Source of the DNA: Lenzites betulinus
Taxonomy: Eukaryota; Basidiomycota; Agaricomycetes; Polyporales; Polyporaceae
DNA length: 64,000 nt
Direction of reading: 5' to 3'
NCBI GenBank assembly: GCA_022264855.1
Contig: JABYQU010000039.1
Span: 248,001-312,000, forward strand
Below the pieces are notes generated by a model that saw only the letters and a list, made by a program, of their open reading frames with translations, did not search any database and was not told where the DNA came from. A program made the translations under genes and the position numbers. Positions 46,291-55,879 of this stretch are shown here, piece after piece; the stretch's first letter is position 1, and every line of letters starts with the position of its first letter.

Positions 46291-49200
46291 CCACTTCCTC
46301 GCTCCCACTCGACACAAGCAAACACTCTCACACAAGACATACACCATGAAGCACACATGGTGGGCCCAGTATACGCAATGCTCCTGCAAGAGCCAAGGCT
46401 GCGGCAAAAGCAAGCTCGGGTACATGACACAGTCCAAGCAAATGGAGGCCACCCATCGGCGTGCCAACAAGAAAGCTTGCGTCGCGGTGGCAGCAGCGGC
46501 TTGTCAAGCAGCTTCACATGCAGCTTGTGCAGGGGTATATCTGGCACTGGCTCACACTCAGCTGGGCTCCCTGGTACAGAAGCTGGAGGGTCTTCGTTGG
46601 CTGGCGCGCCCCCTCGATCTCTGCTGGCAATCACTGAAGATGAAGACTTCAGCTTTAACGACTCAGGCTTCTACTCAGCGAGGGACATTCCAAACAACTT
46701 CTAGGAGGCATGAGATGCATCTCCCAAGCCTCGGGGCAACACACCTGATGCATATAGTCTTCCCGATACGCCACTACCAGCCTCTGGTGGTCCCAGTTGC
46801 GCTAATACACCTGGCCTGGACGACCCTTCTGACACTGATGATGATTCTGCTCTGCTCCTGAACTATGTGCTTGATCTCGAGGCTTGTGAGTTTGTGCCGG
46901 CCTTTCGAGAGCATGCAGACATCCGGCATCTTTACCTGCAGGTCATTCTTGCCAATGTATTCAGCTCAGCTACCATCGACGAGTCTGAGCAATGCCTTCG
47001 TGATGGTCTTGATCTCCTGGCGCTTTCCTCTGAAGGCCTGCCTACCCACCCGAAACTGGCGGAGACTTTGGTCACTGCTAAGAAATGTCTGGGCCTCAAT
47101 GTGGATGACTATCTATTCAAGCGAGCGATCTGCTCAGAGTGTTTCAAGCCCTACAAGGACCAGATCATCGCAAACAGTGCATCACCCGCATGTGTCATCA
47201 AGAAGCGCCCCGGGATTTTTTATTGGATCAAGCACGATGATTACGGCCAGGAGCGACGTGTTCCGGCCAAGGTTCATACATATGTATCACTGATAAAGAC
47301 ACTGCAGTGATTCTTCCTCCGTCCTGATTTTGCGCGCTCGTTCCACCTCCCATCCTCAAAGCTTGGCAAGCCTCCGCTTCAAGACGATGAGGACATGCAC
47401 AATTTCCATGATGGCACAGCCTATGGTGCCTACAAGCTGGAGATGAAAAGGGTGGTAATGTCAGATGACAGCACAACAGACATCAAGATCAGACGAGGCC
47501 CACAGCGAATGCTCATGTCTGTTGACATCAGAATTAGCATGACAATTAATGTTGATTGGTACGCACCAAACTGTGTTTAATTTCGCACACTCACACACAT
47601 TTGTATTTTGCAGGTATGGGGTCACGGAAGGGCATCCTCACTCGGTAGGCAGCATATACGTCATATTCAACAACCTGGATTGATCTGTCTGCTACCTCTA
47701 ACACAATGTCCATCTCTCCCAGAACACCCCTGGACCAAAGGAGCCATCTAATGAGCAGATAATCCACGTGATTGAGCCACTCTACAAGGAGGCCAAGGAG
47801 CTCTACTCTGGTATGCTTCAATCCTGATTGCATGCTCATGCAGTAATTTACTCATTCCCGCAGGCATTCTCTTGGCAGTTGCCAGGAGGAAGGAGCCCAC
47901 TGAAGTTTATGGTGGGGTCAAGATGCGGATCTGCGATCTTCCCGGCTTGCGCAACCTCAAAGCGGCGGCTGCATATAAACACAAAGCCTGTCTGTGCTTC
48001 TTCTGCAAGATTACACATGAAGAAATCAATACTCCAGCAGGATATGATGTAGAGAGTGAGTACCATAGCTATCTAGCACACGTCAGATCTCATGAGTACA
48101 TGGTAGATTTTGAGTTGCACGAGAACTGGAAGCAGATTGCCAATGCATTTGCCTGGTGTGATGCAAAGACCAAAAAGGAGTGCAAATGGCTGTTTGAGGA
48201 GCACGTCCAATGATGGGCAAATTTCTTTGAACTGCCTGGCTGGATGCCGTCTGGGTGTGCCATCAATTACATGCACAACTTCTACTGTAAGCTGGACTGT
48301 CTGTTCTCGTACTGCTGCTTAAGCTTGTCAATATAGTGGGGATTGCCGAGGAAATGTATATGGTGTTTCTAGTTCAAGGACAGCTCCTTAGCAAGCCAAT
48401 GTGGCGGAAGCTCAAGACAACGGTCAACCTAATCCAATGGCCCTCCAGAATCGGACACCTTCCCACCAATGTGAGTGCCACTCTATAGTCGTGGAACCTA
48501 CTGACATGTCTCCTCAGCTCGGTGAGAATCATGGCTTCGCAAAGGCAGACCAATGGCGCCGCTGGGTCAATGTCTAGACCACTGTACTATGGACGGTCTG
48601 GGGCAATGATGACAATGAGATTCATCCTTCACTGCCAGAACTGCCATCAAATGCGAAAAATATTGAGGAGTTTACTCGTGACTTGAGAGAGATCTATGAG
48701 ATCTTTCTCTTCGCCTCCGTGTCTGAGCGCATCTTGGCAAGTAAAAGCATTAGCATGGAGGAAGTTCAATGTGGCCACACCTACCTTTGACAATGCTGTG
48801 AGCGAATGCTTGAGCTCGGTATTCATCTCCTTCCCAACCACCACCTCGCCATGCACTACCCCGATATTTTCTGCCTCTTTGGGCCCATATACGCCTGGTG
48901 GCTGTATGCTCATGAACGCTTCAATGGCATTCAGGAGAAGGTCCAGATCAACAGCAAGGCATGTGGGGAGATTGAGCTGATGCTGACGCGCAACTGGGTT
49001 GCCAAGCAACGTCTATTTGAGCTAGTATGTCGCATTATATATCTTGGACAAGTTGCTGACTGGCCGCAGCTTAGCTGAGCACCTTACCGGAGTCTGCGTC
49101 GGCAAATGAACACAAGATCATTAATTGTGTCATATTGACAAACACGCAGTTGTCTGGTACGCTACGCACACACATGTTTGCATGCACTGGGTCGTATGTG

Positions 49201-49691
49201 AAGGTACCAAGTAAGGTCAAAAAGTGTTGTAACCTCTGAAAACTCCCTCATCCTGAAACCTACCAGCTTCTCCTGACATTCCTGAAACAGACATGGCCTG
49301 AACGTTGCATTGCCAATGAATTCAACCTCGACCCCAACTCTGCCACATTCTCCTCGACATCCAGTGCTTGCCTCTTTCCAGTTATCGCCGTCAACTCTAC
49401 ACGGTTCGGTAGCAGCATGGACAAACGGTTATCAAACGATCATTTCGGTTGTGTCGACTTCAAGACATCACAAATACCTTGCAAGATACTCTACCACTTT
49501 GCACTTGCTGTACCTGGGTCGTCCGTTCTCTGCTCAGTTGTCACCTCCTGCTGTAACATTGATGCATCAGAGACCATACAGCACCCAGGCACCATTATGC
49601 ACCAAAGACCGTATATTTAAGCGCCCAAAAAGCGCCCATCTGAGATTCAATTAACATGTCTTAATTAGGCAGGAGGCCCCGGCAAAGCTAG

Positions 49692-49972
49692 CACGACGCG
49701 CATTTGCCTGCGGTCCCCCTGCGGAACAGGCTTGGAACAGCGCCGAAACTGAACTCCTGTCGACAGCCTGGTTCCGAGCCTGCCTCAGGTCCTGAAGTTC
49801 AGTTAGAAAGTTATTGATTGGACAACAAAGCGGCCTACAGTGGCTCTTTGTGCTTTCTTGTTGGTGCCCCAAGCGCTTCCCCTAGCCTGTCTCTGGCCCG
49901 GAACCAGGAAACCAGTTCTGGACCTGGACCTACCCTGTTTTGGACCAGAACCTTGGCCCATTGCGTGTCGTG
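49692..49972. mobile_element. 281-bp MITE with TAG target duplication, nested in the left arm
   Basis: Begins CACGACGCGCA and ends TGCGTGTCGTG, i.e. imperfect inverted tips of about 11 bp. TAG stands directly before (49,689-49,691) and after (49,973-49,975). The right arm of the surrounding element has the uninterrupted sequence GCAAAGCTAGCAGGGCC, exactly what results from removing the MITE and one TAG. GC-richer than its host. CAC.. ends and 3-bp duplication suit a CACTA-type MITE. Confidence 0.85.
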
Positions 49973-50373
49973 TAGCAGGGCCTGTTATCAGCTTTGATAA
50001 CAGGCACTTTTTATCACTCCTTCCAAAAATGGTATGTACTAGTATCTCTTATCTCCTCAGCGCTTTTTTGATCATATCTGTGTATCTATCTAATCTCAAG
50101 GGCGCTTTTTTGGCCATTTCTGGCCTCCTCCTCCTTGGCTAATGGGACCTTAGGTATGCCCCTCCTCCCTTGCTCTATCTTGCTCATTTCTCATCCGTTT
50201 TGCTTCGTTCTTTTTGCATTAGGTGGTGTGTGGTGTTCTCAAATGCGATCAAAACGCGCCCCTACTGAGGGCATACAGTAAGCTACAAGTAAATTGGAAA
50301 AAAAATGCACAGACTGGGCGCTTCCAGGACAAATTGGCCAACCGCAGTACCAGTTTGCGTCGCATCGCGGTCG

Positions 50374-50424
50374 CGCTGGGCTCGTTCGAAAGCGACTTAT
50401 AATCGCTTTCTAACGAGTCCAGCG
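50374..50424. repeat. Hairpin 1 inside the 2-kb element
   Basis: Arms 50,374-50,395 and 50,403-50,424 pair over 22 bp with about two mismatches around a 7-nt loop; stem contains TCGCTTTCTAACGAG. Confidence 0.7.
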
Positions 50425-50676
50425 TGACACGAATCGGACGAGAACTCGCTGAGACGTTGTCCTGCCAATAGGCAGGAGAACATCCGGCAATATGTTCACC
50501 AGTTGTCACTCGTTTCCCTTCGTTTTGTTTCACTATTGTACCCACCGATGTCTTCAAAATAGGTGTACAATTTGTTCCGTGTAAAAAGGAGGTCAAATTG
50601 CCCCAGGAGGTGTCCAGTGCTCGTTCACTGGGCGCCTCCACAAGCGATTGCCTTGCGAGCTTTGCCCCGAGCGCAG

Positions 50677-50733
50677 CGCAAAGTACACCGTTAGAAAGCG
50701 GTGCTTAGCCGCTTTCTGGCAATGTACTTTGCG
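50677..50733. repeat. Hairpin 2 inside the 2-kb element
   Basis: Arms 50,677-50,701 and 50,709-50,733 pair over 25 bp with few mismatches, loop 7 nt. The stem carries CGTTAGAAAGCGG, complementary to the motif of hairpin 1. Confidence 0.7.
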
Positions 50734-51999
50734 TCGCAGTACGAGCATTGGCTGTCTCAGTATGCTATTTTTACTTGGCCGCCTTTCATTCGCTTATTAC
50801 ACTCTCAATAATGCTTCAATGGGCGCACAAACTGGTACATACGTGTTGTCCATGTATACGAAGATGTGTACCTATTTACAAGGGAAACGGACGTCTTATG
50901 TTATAGTTACTTGTATTATACCCTCAGGAGGGTAAATAGGCGCCCGTGGAGCGTCTTAAGACGATGTGGGCGGCTATGGGCCATTTTGCAGCCACAGCAT
51001 GCCAAAACTTGAAGTACTGCAAGCCTTCAACTATAGCTATGCCTCTAATACATATCTCAGCCATTACTCATCCTATCAGTATGATATTAGGCTTGTTACA
51101 AAGCTATAGACTGTGCCAATCTACCTGTATACATCTGGTAATATATATATTTGTACAGACTGTCTAAATAGTAAAATATGGGCGACATTTTGCTGTTTCA
51201 GGGGTTTCAAGCAGTATCTAAGCACTGTATTATGTTCTATATACTGTACAGACCTTGAAACACCCTCAGGGGATTCTAATACACTGTATAAACATTATAT
51301 GTGGGGCTGTAATACTCTACTACCTGCTGTGGAAGAAGTTGATATGAAATAGCCAAAAAAGCGCCCTACAGATTAGATACATCCAAAGATATGATCAAAA
51401 AAGCGCTGAGGAGATAAGAGATACTAGTACATACCATTTTTGGAAGGAGTGATAAAAAGTGCCTGTTATCAAAGCTGATAACAGGCCCTGCTAGCTTTGC
51501 CGGGGCCTCCTGCCTAATTAAGACATGTTAATTGAATCTCAGATGGGCGCTTTTTGGGCGCTTAAATATACAGTCTTTGGTGCATAATGGTGCCTGGGCA
51601 CTGTACGGTCTCTGATCCATCATCACTACAACAGCAGCTGCAGTTGTACAACACATGCTCTCAGACAACAACATCCCTGTGTTTCCATGGTTGCTATACT
51701 CGGCTGATCTCGGTGTCTATGTCGCATACGCTGACTAATTCCATGCACCGGAAGTAATTATGTCGTCTCAGCTGAGTGCCCCAGTTGCCATCATCCCCAT
51801 TCGCAGCAAGGTCCTTGATGAAGCGCTTCTGTTATGGGTGATACATTCTTTCGACCAGGTTTGTGCTTGTACACATATTACTCATTTAATTCTCACGTTA
51901 AACTGGTTCATAGACTGGCATTGAGCCAGAGGACAAGTGGTTCAACACATTGGACGACGAGATACAGGAGATAACCGATGATGACTAATGAGGTGAGTA

Positions 52000-53797
52000 T
52001 TACACACTATCTAACAATATATCAACATCCTGACCATCTGTGAGTCCTGCCAAGCGTGTGTGTGCCGCCATGATGTCAGGCGTGTCCTCCATCCTGCAGA
52101 ACTTCAACGACACTGTTCCCTTCCCCTTGCCCTTAGCCGTGATCTCCACCAGGGCCTCTGCATCCCCCCACACTTTGCCATTGGCGGCAACCCGCCCACT
52201 AGTAATCCAGTGAGGATTCTCTGCCAGTGCATCAGGCTTGATCATCCAAACATAGTGCATATTCTTCAGCTGCCGTGCACATGCTGGTTCCACATTCTCC
52301 TTCACCTCTCCGGCCACACGTGTGGTCATCTTCTTTGCAGCATCAGGGTCCCTATCCGGGAGTGCATCTACGCTCGTTAAGACAAGGTGATGCTAATATT
52401 CCGGTGAGTCTCATGCCTCATGCAAGGCAGGGCGTACTTGCCTCATCACTGCGGAACCATGGCCGTCTACTGATGAACTTCTGTGCCTCACCAGGGACCG
52501 GTGCCAGGTTATCTTCATCATCCAACATCGCATTGATGGTAAATGCTGCCGCATACTTTGGTGCTGCCCAATTGGTGTCCTTGGCTTTGCGCATGCGCTG
52601 AGCCAGCTTCTGATGTACAGATGATGGTCAGTCGCTCTGAGTCTTTGGCACAAATGCTCAAACTCACTGACTCTGCACAAGAGCGGAAAATAGCCTTGAG
52701 TATGGCATTAACACCAGCTTCTATGGCATCGGTGCCTGCTCCCACTATTGGCGGCACTAAACCGTCCTCGGTGTGGCCATCACCAGCAAGTGTGTCCTCT
52801 TCCCTGAATCCATCCTCTCCAAGCCCACCAAATCCATTCTCCTTATCGCCGAGGCAAGGAGCAGGCAGGGCAGCTGCTTAGGCACCCGCACCGCTTGGGC
52901 CCCGCAGCTTCCGGATCCGGCGGAACTCACTACGCATGTACTGGAACTTGTAGACAATGCGGTGCATCAAGTCACCATCATAGATCTCACCAAGCGCCAG
53001 GGCAGAAGACAACATCTCAGTCATGCCATTGGTACAGATCCGCTTCTTGACCATCTCCAGCGCCGCTTGGTTGTGATTGCCATGCTTGTTTCTGTCCCAG
53101 TCAAATCAAGGGAGGCGCTCGCCCACCTGCGGGTGCATAGGCCATTCGTCGCTGCACTAAGCACCTGGGTATGGGGGAAGTTTCTTCGCGTCGAGTGCAC
53201 TGATATTCATCAACTTCTTCAGCGCAAGCACAACCACGTCCTGACAACAGCACATGAGCATGTGGTAAGTGTTCATGCCCTTCTTATAGCCTCTGCTCAC
53301 TTTTATTTCCTTCTTGTCCTGCCAGTGACAGCTCTTGGCAACCTACTCAGCACTCGGCAGTACCTGTTCATTGGCCGGCTGTGCACCGTCGGGACCTGCG
53401 CCCTGGATCGCATTCTTGGTGCCTGACCCACCCTGGTGCTCTACCCTCTGCGGCTGACCTAAGCCCACCCCCTCCTTGTTATCAGACTCTGGAAAGCCAA
53501 CAAGTTTCTCTAAATATCTCATCCTCTTCTTCAAGGCACCATTTCGGCATCCTGAAGCTTTGACTTCGAGTATAGGATCCCCTCACTCACCTTCGCCTCC
53601 TTCCAAACATCTCGGATCTCCTGTTTTATGTTCTCAATACCCTTGATTGCTGCTTTCAGCCGTTCAACATTCTGGTTTGCAACACTGTTCGGGTTTGGGA
53701 TAGTCCTGGTTGCCGGCTGGGGTCCGGCCCCTGGGGTGCAATTCGGATCAGCTGGCAGGTTCGGCAGATTTGAGCTCATTTGTACAGTGGCTTTCAA
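52000..53797 (-). pseudogene. Second, decayed gene of the Plavaka-like element, unknown function
   Basis: Minus-strand coding remnants in order: MSSNLPNLPADPNCTPGAGP (just after 53,797) with a short coiled coil (LKAAIKGIENIKQEIRDVWK), KKRMRYLEKLVGFPESDN (frame change near 53,535), MEMVKKR-like and LGEIYDGDLMHRIVYKFQYM around 52,960, RMRKAKDTNWAAPKYAAAFT near 52,560, and a final open piece 52,000-52,329 ending HTRLAGLTDGQDVDILLDSV. Several stops and shifts lie between. I recognise no domain. It ends about 12 bp from the stop of the transposase, tail to tail, so it belongs to the transposon rather than the host. Could be an accessory protein of Plavaka elements. Confidence 0.5.
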
Positions 53798-54119
53798 GCA
53801 GGGAGGAGGTTATTGGCAGAGGGTGCAAAGTGGGGGTTTGGCAGTGCTGGGGCGCTCTCTGCTGGGTTTATCATCTCACTGCTGGCCCATTCTTCAATCT
53901 ATGTACATGTTCTGGGCTCTTGAATACCCATTCGGAACTGCAATGTCTTTCGATAGTCGCTCGGGGGTGCTTATGTAGTGGCAGCTCGTGCAAAGCACAT
54001 GGGTGCAGGCTCAGATGTTGCCATCTCAGACATGGGGGCGGAATTATTGCAGAATGTTATTGGAATGTTGACGGAATGTGATGAAACAGGTGCCATGCTG
54101 GACATGTCAAGACCTGGCT

Positions 54120-54206
54120 GGAATGGGAACGACATCGATGTAAGATCCCGTGATTCCACGCTCATGCTCCAGTGCCATAATCCGGTGCTTTATGCTGTGA
54201 TAAGTG
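54120..54206 (-). repeat. Right terminal inverted repeat of the Plavaka-like element
   Basis: Partner of 45,089-45,179; shares the GCACCGGATTATGG core and the GGGATCTTACAT block in reverse orientation. Confidence 0.7.
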
Positions 54207-55704
54207 GTACAAATTGGGTGCCAAACAGGTGCAAATATATATGCCATGATAATACTGTTTAGTGTTATTGTGGCATGTATATTTGCACCTATTTGTTTGC
54301 ATTAATATAATATAATGTCACCTCAGATCCCTGCTCTGTTTTTTATACAATGTATGAACTGTTATATACCATCAAATAGGTACAAACTAGGGCTATCTGA
54401 TAACATACATTTCACTCCAGGATATCAAGATCTGCAGTGCCTGTAATGGTGTTATAGTTAGGGTTAGGGTTCTGTGGTTGTAATTGACAAGCTCCCTTAG
54501 GCTGCAGTTCTACCACACCATACCATAGCTTCTAGGGTTCAGTTGGGTGTAGACTAGGATGAAATGCACCTGCCCATAGTATGAGGAAGGCTAAAAACCC
54601 CTATTCATTATGTAGGTAACATCACCTACAATCTTATCTATAAGTGTTTATGTCTAACTACCCATATAACCTTATATATAGGATGTACAGAAGCCTATGC
54701 CAATGCTTTAGCTAGCTATAGTACTATATCTATATATGCATATATGGCTATAAGACTTGCACTAGTCTTTTATACACAAGTACAGTGTATCTAATAAGTA
54801 ACCTAAGCTGCCATCACTTATAGCACCATCTTATAAGTAGAGCCTATTGAATGCTATATCAATGCTTTGTGATATAAAACCATGATGTTAATGAAGTAGA
54901 TCCAATGTCGGGAGGGTGCACTAAACAGGAGTGGTGCTTCAGTATAAGGAGAACTCATATTGCATAGTCATGTACCTAAACAGGAACTACATAGATGACA
55001 TAATGCATACATGGGCAGTGGGAATAGAAGGCTCACTGGTGCTTCAGTATAAGAAGAACTAAAGCACCAGGGATGACACAACAAGCAAGGTATGTGTGGA
55101 AACATGAAGCAAATGTGTGGGGGAATGGGGACGGCCGAGGATGCAGACAATAAGCGCCTGCATCAGGACTTGTAAGTTAACACATGATTGTGCTTATTGT
55201 AAGCACTATATGTATATAATTACTGTTGAACATATACTGTAGTCACAATAATGTTTTACCCCAATTACTACTAAGAGAAGTTACCCATACTAATGGACTT
55301 CAAAGTCTTATAAGCCAATTACAGTGGTGAATGTAAGCTAGGGTTAGACAGGTGCCCACTCACAGAGCTTAGAGTGTGACTAGAGGCAGACTAGCATAGC
55401 ATGGGTGGCAGAACTAAGGGCTAAACTCAAAATCTTTAATGGAAGCTGACCCTAATCCTAAAACCATTAGGTCACTTTATATATGGCGCTTATTTGAGGA
55501 CTAATGAAAGATCATCTAAGTTCCAAAATACTTTTCCCATGGGGTCAAATTGGCATCACAGGATTTGGCTGGAAGCTCACCCTATAAGAAATGATTTTTT
55601 TTGTTCCTTATCAATTAGCACTCAAAATGTTGTGCCAGATTATTAAATTGATGTGAGCATTAGATGATTCAGTTTGCACCATACAGAGGTGGTAGCTTAT
55701 AGCA
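54207..55704. other. AT-rich spacer with short repeats
   Basis: About 1.5 kb without coding potential. A 24-bp direct repeat (TGGTGCTTCAGTATAAG core) occurs at 54,932-54,955 and 55,037-55,060. Two tandem TTAGGG units lie near 54,458-54,471. Nothing else recognised. Confidence 0.5.
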
Positions 55705-55736
55705 GACTATATATTCTAGCTGTCAGTCTTGTGGCT
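55705..55736 (-). repeat. 962-bp repeat, right copy, part 1 (cut off by the LINE)
   Basis: GACTATATATTCTAGCTGTC and the following bases are the reverse complement of the end of the left copy (44,815-44,846). The match stops exactly where the LINE starts and resumes at 61,441. Confidence 0.85.
55725..55736. repeat. LINE target-site duplication, 5' copy
   Basis: AGTCTTGTGGCT, repeated at 61,429-61,440. The first A may belong to the poly(A) in the 3' copy, so the duplication is 11 or 12 bp. The uninterrupted left repeat copy contains this sequence once. Confidence 0.88.
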
Positions 55737-55879
55737 GGACCCCTCCTTGACGCTCTACCACCACCAGCAAGTTTTTTCCCACGCTCCGTCCTCACAGGGA
55801 GAGGTTCGAAGTGTGCGGTTCTCCCTTGCTTGTGGGCTAGTTTAGCTATTGGAGTACTTACTGGGACTGGATACGCGCT

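Larger units (their letters stand above)
49561..51621. mobile_element. 2.06-kb non-autonomous element with ~277-bp inverted arms, nested in the transposase pseudogene
   Basis: Right arm 51,345-51,621 is the reverse complement of left arm 49,561-50,120 once a 284-bp insertion in the left arm is removed (276 versus 277 bp). Shared landmarks: CACCATTATGCACCAAAGAC, several GCGCCC/GGGCGC units, ATTAACATGTCTTAATTAGG and GTTATCAGCTTTGATAAC. No protein-coding domain between the arms. It interrupts the 3' part of the Tnp2 pseudogene. Target duplication not identified because the host sequence on both sides is itself altered; the exact tips may be off by several bases. Confidence 0.78.
46346..51988 (+). 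pseudogene. Tnp2-family (Plavaka) transposase pseudogene
   Basis: Starts near MKHTWWAQYTQCSCKSQGCG with the cysteine/histidine cluster and HRRANKK, then a frame change near 46,480, stops at 46,702-46,704 and 46,711-46,713, and a long open piece (46,867-47,307) with LEACEFVPAFREHADIRHLY and CSECFKPYKDQ. Further Tnp2 blocks follow: SVDIRISMTINVDWYGVTEG, GILLAVARRKEPTEVYGGVK, ICDLPGLRNLKAAAAYKHKA with CFFCKI, WANFFELPGWMPSGCAINYMHNFY, GIHLLPNHHLAMHYPDIFCL and LMLTRNWVAKQRLFEL. Stops also at 47,308-47,310, 48,211-48,213 and 48,575-48,577, plus others. Several family introns are still recognisable (for example 47,561-47,614). The C-terminal part (NNIPVFPWLLYSADLGVYVA) is separated from the rest by the nested element at 49,561-51,621. 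Inactive. Confidence 0.8.
45089..54206. mobile_element. CACTA/Plavaka-like DNA transposon, decayed, with nested insertions
   Basis: About 9.1 kb bounded by related inverted ends: left 45,089-45,179 starts CACTGAGCTATGCACAGC and right 54,120-54,206, read on the other strand, starts CACTTATCACAGC; both continue with GCACCGGATTATGG and a shared GATCTTACAT..GATGTCG block. CACT- ends and a Tnp2-type transposase place it with the CACTA/Plavaka group common in Agaricomycetes. GTAC stands next to both ends and may be the target duplication, though one extra T must then belong to the left end. Inside are the transposase pseudogene (+), a second decayed gene (-) tail to tail with it, and a nested 2-kb inverted-repeat element. 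Not autonomous in its present state. Confidence 0.72.

Noticed and set aside
54458..54471. Interstitial telomere
   Set aside because: Only two exact TTAGGG units; too short to claim beyond a note.
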